Assembly: GCF_000406945.1 (NCBI RefSeq)
Contig: NZ_KE136354.1
Coordinates: forward strand, 1,953,290 to 2,017,289
DNA length: 64,000 bases
DNA from: Enterococcus dispar ATCC 51266
Lineage (GTDB): Bacteria; Bacillota; Bacilli; Lactobacillales; Enterococcaceae
Direction of reading: 5' to 3'
Shown here in pieces: positions 49,478-59,723 of this stretch. Numbering within the stretch: position 1 is the stretch's first letter; each line of letters begins with the position of its first letter. The notes below the pieces were generated by a model that saw only the letters and a list, made by a program, of their open reading frames with translations, made no database searches and had not been told where the DNA came from. The position numbers and the translations under genes were made by a program.

Positions 49478-52400
49478 TTAGGATATTTTTTTATTTCGAT
49501 ACCAATAAACACCTGCCAACATACTTGCTGCTAAAAGGAGCAACAAGGCACTGATGATAAATATTTGCGTACCAATACCGCCAGTGGTTGGTAACACACC
49601 TAGGATTTTTTTACTATTCAAAACGCTAAATTCAATCAAGTTATCTTCCTCACCGTTTGTTTTGGTAATTTTAATCGCTTCTACTCCTTCCTTAGTATCA
49701 GCTGCTATTTTCACATTTCCTTGTTCATCAATCAGGATTTTCACATGATTAAATAATCGCTCAAAAAATTGAGGTACTTGTGTTTCTGTCAGCGTGTAGC
49801 TTCCTGCTGTTAGATTTTCGGCAGTAAATGTTGCATCTTTTTTAACAAGATTTAGCTTCTTACCTTGACTATCTTCCAAGCTAAATTCTGCCCCCGTCAA
49901 CGGTGTCTGTTCATCTTTATCTTTTTTAATAAAAGATAATTTGAAAGGTTTATAGCGATTATCAATCGTAAAGTTTACCGCTAGTCCAGAACTTTCATAC
50001 ATTATTCCTTTTGTTTCCTCACTTTTTTTTGTAAATGTTTTTTCATGTTCATCATAAAGCTGTGGTGTAACACTTCCATTACTTGATAGATGGAAGATAA
50101 AAGGTTCCATTAACTTAAGACCAGGTACTTCATCACTACTTTTTTCAATTAACCGATAGTAGCCACTGTTAAGCTTATTAAAGTAAATGTAACCAGCGCT
50201 AACTTGTTTACCCGTGATGGACTCCGCTACTTTTTCAAACGTATTTTGGGCAGAACTATACTTTTCTAACCGAAACTCAATATCATTTAAATCAGTATAT
50301 TTGTTATTTTCGCCCAAACGTTTGTGTAAATTAATATTGTAGTAATTACCAGAACCATTTCCTCCAGTTACGGATTCCCGTACATAAACAGTATTCGAAT
50401 AAGGAACATACTCATGCTTTTCCCATTTAATTTTGGCATCATTTGTAGCGTTTAGCAATTTTTCATCGACAATTGTTTTGTATTTCACGATAATGGGACT
50501 ATTAATCTCTTGTAAAGTTAGTTTAAATCCCGATGATGCTGGAACTAACGTTTCAAAAGGTAACGGCTCTCCGATTGCTTTAAAAGTAATATTATTTTCT
50601 TTATCTTGGACAGCTTCAGCAGCGTAGAGTACAACCGAATTTAAATCTACCGATTGTGCTCCTTTTGGTGTATCCATAATTTCCACATTGTGTAAATGGG
50701 CTGCACCCCCATTGGCTACCAGTTCCCACCAGATTTCTATTGGATCTGTTTCATCTGCTTTTTTGCCAAGTTTGAAAAGTTCACCACTTTTCATCGTTAA
50801 GGAAACACTCCCAGAGTTTTGATATTCATTTCCTTGTAAGATAAGTTGGATAGCATTATTAAAAGTATATTTTTGATTGTCCGAACCAGAAATAGATTCT
50901 CCTTGGCCATTTAATGCATACTCGGAAGTAAACGCAGCACGAATTGCATAGTTTCCCACATCTTTTATAAAGCGTATTTTAAAACCTTTTGCTTCTGTTT
51001 TTAGCCACTCTTCTCCCTTAATAACTCGATTTTCATCTGACAAAAATTCATAATCTGTCCCCTCTTTTAATATCGTCAAAATTTCTTTTACATCTGGGTT
51101 CCAGTTTGTATTGTCAAGATCGTAAATCATTTTATAAAACACAGGCAGTTTCTTAACTCGTTGATAATCTTTTGTTGTATCTGTTAGGGCCGCACCATTT
51201 TCTGCTTTATAATCCAATAAATCTTCCAATATATCCCCAGCCTGAATGGGATAAAAACGATCATTAGCGCGGATTTCCCATGTAATTTCATTATCTTTAG
51301 CGTTTAGTTTTCCAGATTTAGAAGTGTTATGAGCCACATGACGATGACTTGAAAGCCAGATAGTACCATCTGTTGCTTCAGTCAATTCCCCTTGTCTAAT
51401 CCCCACAATATTTTTAACCGAATTTGATATTCCTGCCGTTGGTTTTGTCCCTTCACCACCATACTTCGTAGCTAAGTATAAGCGCACACGCTTTCCATTG
51501 TATAAAGAAGTATTAAAAGAAACTCTTAATCCCCGTTTTTCAGCACCCCACTCTTTAGCGTATCTTTCGGTATCATTACTAAATTGGTTTAATCCAACTT
51601 TGTAGTCACTTTGTGGTACTACTTCCCATTTTTCTGGGGAAGTCTCTACCATCACAATCAAACCACGCTTTCTTACAGCATCGCGTTGGGCTCCTTCTGT
51701 TGTAGGCCATACATTTGGTTCAGCTTGATTGTAGTAATACCACATGTCATGATACGGAGAAATATCTGTAATAACAATTTTATCGCTACTGCTGTTGGTC
51801 TTTGCTGTAATCTGCCAATATAAGATTTGCTCTTCACGATAAATATCGCTTCCACTAAAGCCTCCTTTTTTTTCAATTGCCAAATTATTGGTATCAACCG
51901 TTGCTGAGCTTGAGTTTCCATCATCATTTTTAATGGTATTAATAGCTTCAGTACCCGGCTCATGTTCAGAAGTATAAACAAAAGTATAGCGTCCTTTAGG
52001 CGTTCCTTGTGGGTATTCAAACTTTATTTGAGCTTTATCTGTTAGTGATCCACCATTGTTTACTTTAATTTTTACAACAGGATTATCATCACTATGAACA
52101 CTTATCCCATCAATCGTCAGCGTATAAGGTAGACTTTTTTTCAGCGCTTCATTATTTGAGCGATAACTTTCATCATAGACTTCTAGTTTTTTGTCTGTCA
52201 TAAATTTTCCTGACAGAATTTCATCAGTCAAGATTTGCTCTTGGTTTGTATCACGATGATGTACGACTGTCCAACGTACTTTTGCATTGCCATTATCAAA
52301 TAAACCTAAATTAGTTCCTGTTTTATATAGCTGATCTTTATAAATGGTAATGTCTGCATGAGCATCTAAATCACCATAGTTACTCGTGGTAGTACTCACC

Positions 52401-54058
52401 TTGTTTGTTAACTTGCTCCCATGTAAATCTGTTGTTTTAGTAGTAAAAGTAAAGACTATTTTTTTGTCGCAAGAAACTTTTTCATAATCAAAGTTTACCG
52501 TTATACTGCGTCCTCCACGGGTAAATCCAGTACTAAAAGCGCCCGTGATAACATTCGTATAATCCGCTTCATTATATTTTCCATAGTCTGTTTCATTATA
52601 TTTTTGCGGCAGCCATAATTCTTTGCCTCCCTTTTCATCATAGGCTTCAATGGTAAAAAATTTTCCCGCATAATCCATTCCCGTAGCAGTTTCTAAACTT
52701 TTAGCGGTAGTATTTAAAAAAGCAAACGTAAAGCCATGATCACTGCCAAGATTACTAATTTCATCTGTGGTAATGTCTTCATCTTTTAGTGTAAAATCAT
52801 TTAATGTATTATATACATCCCCTGTTTTACTAGGTTCAACTATAACTTGCCATGTAATATAAGAAGTGGTGATTTTTGTTCCATCTTTTTCAGTTGTTAC
52901 TTGTTTGATAATTTCTTTATCATTCGCGTCTTTTGCCACCTCTTTATTTAAGGTATAACCTGAACCTTTTTGTGTAATGTCAATGGTGACATTATCCCTA
53001 TCTTCCCCTTTAAAAATTTCCAACTTCTGGCCATTTTCTTCACTCATGGTAACTTTTGTTTCCAAATACATTTGGCCTTTAACATTTTCCGCCCGAATTG
53101 CTTCATCATTTAAAGTCACTGTCCATGTATGAGGAGCGCCATTTTGCCCCTTGGTAATATAGAAGTAGCCGTATTCATTATTTTCATCTTTAAGTGGTTC
53201 CTTTTTCCCGTCTATATCCTCTGCAACAGCAATTTTATTATCAAAATCAAAGCTGAATGTAAAGGATAGTTCTTTACCGTTATTATCTTGATTATTAATT
53301 GCTTGTTCGAATAAACTTCTAAATGTGGTGTTATTGTTCGGATCGATAACTTTGTTCATATCCCAATCATAATCTAATCGCACCGAGGTATTCTCATCTA
53401 GAATATGCTTTTGACTATCGTAGAGTACCCAGTCACCTTCTTGATCTTTGGCATCTTTATCCCAAACTTTCATCTGCGCATTTACAACGGGGGTTTCTTG
53501 AGTTAAAGAAGAAAGGTCCAATGCTGATAAAGACAGACTTAGGTTCTTAGTGGCTGCTGTATAAAATGTATTTTCTTCTCCTTCACGAAAATATCCTAAT
53601 TGAAATTCCAACTGCTGATTTTCGACACCCTCTTCATAACTGGTAACTATTTTAAATTCTTTCGTAATTTCACTATTTTGCTTTTTTTCAAAATGAGTTG
53701 CTACATATTCAACTTTTTGATTCGACTCAACTTTGTCAAATCCCGTAACATCCTTTCCTGTGATATTCACAATACCGCTCGCAGCCGTCAATCTAAGTTG
53801 CGCTTTAATTGCTTCCTCAGTACTTTTGTTACTAAGTTGAATTGTCCATTCAATTTCCTTTTTATCTTTATTCACCTCAGTATGATACTTCGCATTAAAT
53901 AGCTCATCATTAACAATTTCTATTTGTGAATAACTAGCTCCAATACGATTAAAAGTTGTAAAGAAGTCAAAGAAAAAAGGGATAATCAATACTATAATAA
54001 TGGAGATAATAAAAAATTTATGTCTGACATTGCTTTTCAACTCTTCTTTTTGTTTCAC
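49478..54058 (-). CDS. Large LPXTG fimbrial adhesin (isopeptide-domain protein)
   Basis: A 1526-aa wall-anchored surface protein. It starts with GTG at 54058, AAAGGAGGGG upstream. A basic start and one hydrophobic signal segment (about 14-33) are followed by a long run of collagen-binding/fimbrial isopeptide-type beta-sandwich domains. Two C-terminal SpaA-like domains follow (INLHKRLG...FRLEKY with E-box YYRLIEKSSDEVPG; FIKKDKDEQTPLTGAEFSLED with E-box YTLTETQVP). LPTTG is at 1489-1493, then a membrane segment and YWYRNKKIS. The closing segment is nearly the same as that of the 1344-aa protein (YWYRNKKVN). Its domain plan parallels the 1464-aa protein. It is the promoter-proximal gene of the locus, monocistronic, with a strong promoter and upstream repeats. 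No VWA domain was found. Confidence 0.88.
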   Translation of the reverse strand: MKQKEELKSNVRHKFFIISIIIVLIIPFFFDFFTTFNRIGASYSQIEIVNDELFNAKYHTEVNKDKKEIEWTIQLSNKSTEEAIKAQLRLTAASGIVNITGKDVTGFDKVESNQKVEYVATHFEKKQNSEITKEFKIVTSYEEGVENQQLEFQLGYFREGEENTFYTAATKNLSLSLSALDLSSLTQETPVVNAQMKVWDKDAKDQEGDWVLYDSQKHILDENTSVRLDYDWDMNKVIDPNNNTTFRSLFEQAINNQDNNGKELSFTFSFDFDNKIAVAEDIDGKKEPLKDENNEYGYFYITKGQNGAPHTWTVTLNDEAIRAENVKGQMYLETKVTMSEENGQKLEIFKGEDRDNVTIDITQKGSGYTLNKEVAKDANDKEIIKQVTTEKDGTKITTSYITWQVIVEPSKTGDVYNTLNDFTLKDEDITTDEISNLGSDHGFTFAFLNTTAKSLETATGMDYAGKFFTIEAYDEKGGKELWLPQKYNETDYGKYNEADYTNVITGAFSTGFTRGGRSITVNFDYEKVSCDKKIVFTFTTKTTDLHGSKLTNKVSTTTSNYGDLDAHADITIYKDQLYKTGTNLGLFDNGNAKVRWTVVHHRDTNQEQILTDEILSGKFMTDKKLEVYDESYRSNNEALKKSLPYTLTIDGISVHSDDNPVVKIKVNNGGSLTDKAQIKFEYPQGTPKGRYTFVYTSEHEPGTEAINTIKNDDGNSSSATVDTNNLAIEKKGGFSGSDIYREEQILYWQITAKTNSSSDKIVITDISPYHDMWYYYNQAEPNVWPTTEGAQRDAVRKRGLIVMVETSPEKWEVVPQSDYKVGLNQFSNDTERYAKEWGAEKRGLRVSFNTSLYNGKRVRLYLATKYGGEGTKPTAGISNSVKNIVGIRQGELTEATDGTIWLSSHRHVAHNTSKSGKLNAKDNEITWEIRANDRFYPIQAGDILEDLLDYKAENGAALTDTTKDYQRVKKLPVFYKMIYDLDNTNWNPDVKEILTILKEGTDYEFLSDENRVIKGEEWLKTEAKGFKIRFIKDVGNYAIRAAFTSEYALNGQGESISGSDNQKYTFNNAIQLILQGNEYQNSGSVSLTMKSGELFKLGKKADETDPIEIWWELVANGGAAHLHNVEIMDTPKGAQSVDLNSVVLYAAEAVQDKENNITFKAIGEPLPFETLVPASSGFKLTLQEINSPIIVKYKTIVDEKLLNATNDAKIKWEKHEYVPYSNTVYVRESVTGGNGSGNYYNINLHKRLGENNKYTDLNDIEFRLEKYSSAQNTFEKVAESITGKQVSAGYIYFNKLNSGYYRLIEKSSDEVPGLKLMEPFIFHLSSNGSVTPQLYDEHEKTFTKKSEETKGIMYESSGLAVNFTIDNRYKPFKLSFIKKDKDEQTPLTGAEFSLEDSQGKKLNLVKKDATFTAENLTAGSYTLTETQVPQFFERLFNHVKILIDEQGNVKIAADTKEGVEAIKITKTNGEEDNLIEFSVLNSKKILGVLPTTGGIGTQIFIISALLLLLAASMLAGVYWYRNKKIS

Positions 54059-54173
54059 TTCTATCCCCTCCTTTACTTATATCATTAGCATCTGATTTCC
54101 TATGCTGACGATGTTCTTTGCAATTGACTTAGAAACTTCCTCTTTTTGCCATTTCTTTTCTAATTCACCTTTA

Positions 54174-54202
54174 ATTATAGCAACAATAATAATTTTCACC
54201 AA
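54174..54202 (-). promoter_or_regulatory. Promoter of the 1526-aa adhesin gene
   Basis: The minus strand has -35 TTGGTG (54197-54202), a 17-nt spacer and -10 TATAAT (54174-54179), giving a leader of about 105 nt. The -35 touches the first copy of the CTTGGTTTT repeat. Confidence 0.75.
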
Positions 54203-54250
54203 AACCAAGAAAGGGTTTTTAAAAACCAAGTTTAAACAAGTAACTTGGTT
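54201..54250 (-). repeat. Phased operator-like repeats upstream of the adhesin promoter
   Basis: CTTGGTTTT (minus strand) occurs at 54201-54209 and again at 54222-54230, exactly 21 bp apart, that is two helical turns. An inverted 9-bp copy follows: AACCAAGTT at 54224-54232 against AACTTGGTT at 54242-54250 (plus strand). The array begins at the -35 box and extends upstream, where an activator would bind. The Mga-type regulator of the locus is the obvious candidate, without direct proof. The rest of the 54059-54446 gap shows nothing else I recognise. Confidence 0.6.
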
Positions 54251-54446
54251 ATTTAATATTCAAATATTTCTTTTATAATAGAAAAGCAAACATTCAAGAC
54301 GTTATATTAAAAAGGCTAGTACCTAAATTACATCAAAATGCAAATTTTTTTTTGATAATATTGACTGGAAAGGAAAGAACATAAATAATAAAGTTGGTAA
54401 AATAAACACCATCTAATTTCTTCACTTTTTGTCTTTTAGAAAAAAC

Positions 54447-54499
54447 CAAAAAAGAAGCAGAAAGAAAAATCCTCATGATTTTTCTTTCTGCTTCTTTTT
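54447..54499 (-). terminator. Long rho-independent terminator of stp-prkC
   Basis: The minus strand pairs AAGAAGCAGAAAGAAAAATC with GATTTTTCTTTCTGCTTCTT around a short loop, followed by a T-tract. The stem of about 20 perfect pairs is the longest terminator in the window. It isolates prkC from the pilus locus. Confidence 0.92.
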
Positions 54500-54507
54500 A
54501 TGCATCA

Positions 54508-56676
54508 TTACGGTACTTCAATATCGCTAGCTTTCGTAACCGCTAAACTGTTTTCATTTCCATTGTCTCGTTGGAAATAAAAAGTCGCACTTTCACCTTT
54601 TTTAACCGTAACATCAATTGCTTCTTTATGGGTATCACTAGGCGCAAGGGTAAAAGCTGCAACTTGTTTTTTCGTTCCTTCTTCATCGGTTAAATAAATT
54701 TTAACTTCCTGATTCGCTTGGCCATCACCTTTGTAAGTAGCGGATAAATTCACTTTAAAGGTTTGGGGTTCGTTGCTGGTATCAGGGCCTTTTGAAACGA
54801 CAACTTTTACCGTATCGCCAATTTTTACCGTTTGACCAGCACCAGGTTCTGTGCGAATCACTTTGTCTTTTGCAACATCATCAGAAAATTCTTCCGTCTC
54901 ATCATACTCTAAGCCGTAGTCTTTTAAGCTGTTTTTCGCTTCCACATCAGATTTACCGGCTAAATCGGGTAAGGTAATCTTGTTTGTCCCTAAACTAACT
55001 GATAAGATAACTTGCGTTTTATCAGGAATCGCTTCTGCGCCTTCTTTTGGCGTCTGTGAAATAATTTGATTTGCTGGAGTAGTGTCACTATATGTTTCTT
55101 CTTTTTTAATCTGGTTTTCTTTAATTCCTTTTCCCAGTAAATCGTTTACTGCCTCATTATACGTATAGCCACTGTAGTCAATCATATTGACAGGTTCTAC
55201 GCCGCGGCTAACCGTTAAGACAACTTTTTGCGATTCAGGGGAGACTTTTTCGCCGTCATCCGGGTCTTGGGTAATGACTTTCCCTTCTGAAACATCGTTG
55301 CTGTATTCATCCTTGCGACTGATGTTACTCTCTTGAAAACCCAGATTTTTCAAAGTCCTTAATGCGTCATCATAGGTTTCACCCGTTACGTCTTTCATTT
55401 CAATCTTTTCTTTGCCAATACTTTCATAAATCGTGATTTCACTATTTTCTTTGACGACATTGCCAATAGCAGGATCTGTTTTTACGACACGATCGGCTTC
55501 AATTGTTTCACTCGGGATTTTTTCTACTTTACCCGGTTTTAACCCTACTTGGTGCAACTTTTCTTGGGCCGCTGCTACTGTCATTTCACTGACATCTGGC
55601 ACCGTTACTTCACTTTTGCCACCGGAAAAGAAGGCATAGGCTAGCCCGCCGCACAATAATAAAAATAAAAAGATTGGCAATAGCCACCATTTTCTTTTTT
55701 TCTTTTTGGGTTTTTCAGGTTTTGGTTCTTCTTTTGGCACCTCTATTGGCGCTTTTGGTTCAACCTTGGTAATCATTTCTTCCGGAATTGGCGTCAACGC
55801 TTTGGTCGCATCGTCCATTGCATGGGGCTGCCAACGGGGTTCATTTAATCGTTCAGGATGTAGCACAGTCGCTAAATCTTCTCGCATTTCATCTGCCGTT
55901 TTATAGCGGTCAGCCGGATTTTTTGCCGTCGCATGTAATACAACATTTTCTAAAGACTGGGGTAAATTATGATCAAATGTGCGAATGGACGGCATTTCTT
56001 CTTGAAAATGTTTCAAGGCAATAGTAACAGCTGACTCGCCATCAAATGGAACGCGTCCGGTCAACATTTCATATAAAATGATGCCAATCGCGTAAATATC
56101 CGATTGATTGGTCGCCATACTGCCTCGGGCTTGTTCTGGTGAAAGATAATGGACCGAGCCTAGCATTGTATTGGTTTGGGTGATGGAGGTTTCAGTTAAA
56201 GCAATGGCAATCCCAAAATCAGCAATTTTCACCACACCGTCTTCATTAATCAAAATATTTTGCGGTTTCAAGTCCCGGTGAATAATCCGGTGTTGATGCG
56301 CTAAAGCAATCGCACTTAAAATTTGTTGCATGATTTCAACTACCGTCAAATACGGGATAGGATAGTTCTTCTTGATATATTGTTTTAAATCCATTCCTTT
56401 AACGTATTCCATTACCAAGTATTGCATGCCATCTTCTTCACCGACATCATAGACCGTTACAATATTGGGATGCACCAATTCAGTCGAGGCTAAAGCCTCC
56501 CTTTGAAAACGGCGAATCGCGTCTTGATCGTTTTGAAAGTCAAAACGTAATATTTTGATAGCTACTTCACGGTCTAAAATCAAATCTTGGGCTAAAAATA
56601 CATTGGCCATGCCACCACTGCCAATATTGCCGATAATTAAGTAGCGTCCACTTAATTTTTTACCAATTTCAATCAT
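54508..56676 (-). CDS. prkC: PASTA-domain Ser/Thr protein kinase (PrkC/IreK)
   Basis: Membrane kinase that senses cell-wall fragments or lipid II and controls envelope stress and cephalosporin tolerance in enterococci (IreK in E. faecalis). The start at 56676 gives 722 aa; a TTG-initiated frame seven codons longer is unlikely. The kinase domain (about 10-272) has the glycine loop GSGGMA (19-24), Lys41, HRDLKPQN with Asp135, DFG at 153-155, and a Ser/Thr-rich activation loop. One membrane segment is at 330-350. Four PASTA repeats cover about 356-632, one fewer than in IreK. A Ser/Thr-poor beta domain of about 90 residues follows and ends the protein. It overlaps stp by eight bases. Confidence 0.96.
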   Translation of the reverse strand: MIEIGKKLSGRYLIIGNIGSGGMANVFLAQDLILDREVAIKILRFDFQNDQDAIRRFQREALASTELVHPNIVTVYDVGEEDGMQYLVMEYVKGMDLKQYIKKNYPIPYLTVVEIMQQILSAIALAHQHRIIHRDLKPQNILINEDGVVKIADFGIAIALTETSITQTNTMLGSVHYLSPEQARGSMATNQSDIYAIGIILYEMLTGRVPFDGESAVTIALKHFQEEMPSIRTFDHNLPQSLENVVLHATAKNPADRYKTADEMREDLATVLHPERLNEPRWQPHAMDDATKALTPIPEEMITKVEPKAPIEVPKEEPKPEKPKKKKRKWWLLPIFLFLLLCGGLAYAFFSGGKSEVTVPDVSEMTVAAAQEKLHQVGLKPGKVEKIPSETIEADRVVKTDPAIGNVVKENSEITIYESIGKEKIEMKDVTGETYDDALRTLKNLGFQESNISRKDEYSNDVSEGKVITQDPDDGEKVSPESQKVVLTVSRGVEPVNMIDYSGYTYNEAVNDLLGKGIKENQIKKEETYSDTTPANQIISQTPKEGAEAIPDKTQVILSVSLGTNKITLPDLAGKSDVEAKNSLKDYGLEYDETEEFSDDVAKDKVIRTEPGAGQTVKIGDTVKVVVSKGPDTSNEPQTFKVNLSATYKGDGQANQEVKIYLTDEEGTKKQVAAFTLAPSDTHKEAIDVTVKKGESATFYFQRDNGNENSLAVTKASDIEVP

Positions 56677-57412
56677 GAGCAGTGCCCCCAATTTCAATTA
56701 ATAAGACGGTAATATTGTCTGCACCACCGGCATCATTGGCACCCGAGATTAGTTTTTTTACTTTTTCAGCTAAAGAAATAGGCTCGTCCACAATCCATTT
56801 AATGACATCATCGGATAACATATTGGTTAAACCGTCAGAAGCTAGTAATAAGTAGTCTCCAACTTTATAAAAATGGCTGGCAATATCAACTTCTACTAAT
56901 CCTGGCATCCCGACAGAGCGGGTCAACACGTTGCGGCGTGGATGTACAGCAGCCATTTCTGCGGTAATTTCGCCGGAACGTACCAACTCATTTACTAAAG
57001 AATGATCTTCTGTTAATTGCGTGATTTCATGATCCCGCACCAAATACATCCGACTGTCACCAACGTGGGCTAAAGCAAATTCTTCAGCAAACACCGCAAC
57101 ACAAACAATTGTCGTCCCCATACCTTGCAGCTCTGGTTTTTCTTGCCCCAATTCATAAACTGCATCGTTAGCGGCTTGAATCGCTGTGACAAACCATGAA
57201 CAAGCCTTCTCAGGAGAATCAATCGCGGTTTCTTGCCATTTATCCCCAATACCATCCACGGCCATTTTACTGGCAACGTCACCGGCTTGATGCCCGCCCA
57301 TGCCATCGGCTAAAATCGCTAAAGTAATGTCTGCTTGATTCTTAAAAACGGCAACGTAGTCTTGATTGCTATTACGCTTTTTCCCTACATCCGTTTGAAA
57401 ACTAATCTGCAT
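56669..57412 (-). CDS. stp: PP2C-type Ser/Thr protein phosphatase (Stp/IreP)
   Basis: Cytoplasmic metal-dependent phosphatase that reverses PASTA kinase phosphorylation. The 247-aa PP2C fold has its metal-binding residues in ADGMGGH (Asp36), VGDSRMYL and SDGLTNML, and [11 protein letters not shown] at the end. It begins with [12 protein letters not shown], the usual PP2C start. It overlaps prkC by eight bases and follows rsmB by nine, so the kinase and phosphatase are made from one message. Confidence 0.96.
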   Translation of the reverse strand: MQISFQTDVGKKRNSNQDYVAVFKNQADITLAILADGMGGHQAGDVASKMAVDGIGDKWQETAIDSPEKACSWFVTAIQAANDAVYELGQEKPELQGMGTTIVCVAVFAEEFALAHVGDSRMYLVRDHEITQLTEDHSLVNELVRSGEITAEMAAVHPRRNVLTRSVGMPGLVEVDIASHFYKVGDYLLLASDGLTNMLSDDVIKWIVDEPISLAEKVKKLISGANDAGGADNITVLLIEIGGTAHD

Positions 57413-57421
57413 TTTGCCACC

Positions 57422-58786
57422 TCATTTTTCCTTTTTCAGACAGCTAATAAAGAAACCATCTGTCATAAAGTCTTGTGGATATAACGTCAACATATCATTT
57501 ACTAGTTTACTTGTGATTAATTCATTTGCAACCACTGGTACCAATTTAAATTCAGGATGATCTTGTAAAAAGCTTTCTACCACATCTTGATTTTCTTCTT
57601 TTAAAATAGTGCAAGTACTATAAACAAGCAAGCCCCCAGGTTTTAATGTTTGGGCTACGCTATCGAGAATTTCCCTTTGAATCATGGGCAGACGGGTAAA
57701 ATCACTGGCTTGTTTTTGATACTTAATATCAGGTTTGCGTCGCATCAAGCCTAAGCCTGAACAAGGAGCATCCACTAAGATGCGATCAAAAGAAGCAGGT
57801 GCAAATTCTTCATGGGCTTCTCTTGCATCCAATTGTTGCGTAGTGACCACATCTTCTACTCTTAGACGAGCGGCATTGTCTTTAATTAATTGGACTTTTT
57901 GACGATGAATATCTAGCGCTGTGACCTTACCACCGGCAGCTGCATCAAGAAAAGTGGCAATATGCGTAGTTTTACCACCGGGTGCCGCACATGCATCTAA
58001 AACTTTCATTTCTTTTTCTACTTGCAAGGCCGGTGCCACTAACATCGAACTTTCGTCTTGCACGGTCAATACACCATAATGGAAAAGTTGACTGCCTGCC
58101 AAAAAGCCTTTTTTCGCTACAATACCAAAAGGTGAAACGCTGCTTTTTTCTGCTTCAATGCCATCTTCTGACAAAGTCGCAATCGCCTCTTCGCGGGTGA
58201 CACTGCGCAAGTCTACACGAGCAGAAACATGGCTGACCTCAAAAAGAGACAAGCCTAATTGGCGGGTTTGTTCTGTTCCGATTTGTTGCACAAATCGCTG
58301 GGTTAACCATAAAGGCATACTGATTTCTGTCGCCAAACGTTCCATCGGATCAGAAATTGCAGCTAAATCCGGAACACCATTACGCTGTACGTTTCGTAAA
58401 ACACCGTTGACAAATTTGCCAATACCGATATTTCCCCGGACTTTGGCAATTTCTGTCGCTTCATTTAAAATCGCGTGATCTGGCACTTTATCCAAATAAA
58501 GGAGTTGAAATAATGATAAGCGTAATAATAAACGAACCCAAGTATCAACTTTTTTGGCACTTTTTAAAAATGGTGACAGATAATAATCAAGTAATAGTTG
58601 GCGGGAAATCGTCCCGTAAACCAGGCCGGTTAAAAGACGCGCATCTTTATCCGAAAGCTTTCCTTTTTGAATGGCATCATTAATCAACAGATTGGAATAT
58701 GCCCCGCCTTTTTCAACGCGCTCTAATGCATGCAATGCGACATACCGCACTGATTTTTTCATGGATTTTGGTATTTTATTACTCAC
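57422..58786 (-). CDS. rsmB: 16S rRNA (cytosine967-C5)-methyltransferase RsmB
   Basis: SAM-dependent methylase of C967 in 16S rRNA. The 454-aa protein has an N-terminal NusB-like RNA-binding domain (about 10-140), then the methyltransferase fold with the SAM motif DACAAPGGKTTHIA. Both catalytic cysteines are visible, in DAPCSGLGLMRRKPD and in YSTCTI. It overlaps fmt by eight bases and precedes stp by nine, in the conserved def-fmt-rsmB-stp-prkC order. Confidence 0.95.
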   Translation of the reverse strand: MSNKIPKSMKKSVRYVALHALERVEKGGAYSNLLINDAIQKGKLSDKDARLLTGLVYGTISRQLLLDYYLSPFLKSAKKVDTWVRLLLRLSLFQLLYLDKVPDHAILNEATEIAKVRGNIGIGKFVNGVLRNVQRNGVPDLAAISDPMERLATEISMPLWLTQRFVQQIGTEQTRQLGLSLFEVSHVSARVDLRSVTREEAIATLSEDGIEAEKSSVSPFGIVAKKGFLAGSQLFHYGVLTVQDESSMLVAPALQVEKEMKVLDACAAPGGKTTHIATFLDAAAGGKVTALDIHRQKVQLIKDNAARLRVEDVVTTQQLDAREAHEEFAPASFDRILVDAPCSGLGLMRRKPDIKYQKQASDFTRLPMIQREILDSVAQTLKPGGLLVYSTCTILKEENQDVVESFLQDHPEFKLVPVVANELITSKLVNDMLTLYPQDFMTDGFFISCLKKEK

Positions 58787-59723
58787 CTAATTTTTCTCCT
58801 TGTATTACATTTTGTCCCACACCATTTAAAAAGGCTTGAACATCTTGTTTGCCTTTACCGGCAGGTTGTAATTCTTTAAGCGCTAAAGTTGTATTTTTGC
58901 CACACGCAACAAATAGTTCGCTTTTATCTTTTTTTATAATCGTACCAGGCGCAGCATCTGTTGTTTCAGCTAGTGGGGTCACATCCCAAATTTTCCACCG
59001 GACACCGCGATAAGTCGTAAAAGCAATCGGCCACGGACGCATTCCCCGCACTTGGTTATCGATTTCATCAGCTGTTTTCTGCCAATCAATCGCTTCTTGT
59101 TCTCGCGTAATATTAGGAGAAAACGTTACTTGTGCTTCATTTTGCGGCGTTTTTTCAAGAGTACCCTGAATTAGTTCTGGTAAAGTATTCAAAAGTAAAT
59201 CTTTTCCTAACGCGCTCAATTTTTCAAACATCGTGCCCACATCATCGGTCTTTGTGATGGGAATTTCCGCTTGACTGTAAATGGCACCGGCGTCCATTTT
59301 TTTGATCATTTCCATAATAGTGACACCAGTTTTATCCTCGCCGTTCATAATGGCATAATGAACAGGTGCGCCTCCACGATATTTTGGCAATAAAGAAGCA
59401 TGGACATTAATCGCTCCCAGACGGGGAATCTGCAATAATTTTTCTGGCAAAAACTGACCAAAAGCGGCGGTGACAATTAAATCTGGTGCTAATGAGGCAA
59501 TTTTGTCCATTTCAGTAGAGCCGCTGATTTTTTCGGGTTGTAAAACCAATAAATCGTGTTTTAAAGCCGCAACTTTCACCGGTGGAGGAGTTATCACATG
59601 CTTACGTCCTACTGGTCGGTCAGGTTGGGTCACAACTGCTTGTACTTCATAGCCAGACTCTAGTAATCCTTCTAAAATCGGTACTGAAAAAGCGGGTGTT
59701 CCCATAAAAACTATTTTAGTCAT
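58779..59723 (-). CDS. fmt: Methionyl-tRNA formyltransferase
   Basis: Formylates initiator Met-tRNA using 10-formyl-tetrahydrofolate. I place the start at 59723 (314 aa), nine bases after GGAGG; an ATG two codons earlier is too close to that site. The N-terminal hydrolase-like domain has FMGTPAFSVPIL, NVHASLLPKYRGGAPVHYAI (catalytic Asn, His) and GVTIMEM. The C-terminal tRNA-binding domain begins near 205. It overlaps def by eight bases and rsmB by eight. Confidence 0.96.
   Translation of the reverse strand: MTKIVFMGTPAFSVPILEGLLESGYEVQAVVTQPDRPVGRKHVITPPPVKVAALKHDLLVLQPEKISGSTEMDKIASLAPDLIVTAAFGQFLPEKLLQIPRLGAINVHASLLPKYRGGAPVHYAIMNGEDKTGVTIMEMIKKMDAGAIYSQAEIPITKTDDVGTMFEKLSALGKDLLLNTLPELIQGTLEKTPQNEAQVTFSPNITREQEAIDWQKTADEIDNQVRGMRPWPIAFTTYRGVRWKIWDVTPLAETTDAAPGTIIKKDKSELFVACGKNTTLALKELQPAGKGKQDVQAFLNGVGQNVIQGEKLGE

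Noticed and set aside
33176-54507. Pilus locus as a classical mobile element
   Set aside because: No integrase, transposase, tRNA attachment site or direct repeats at the edges were found.
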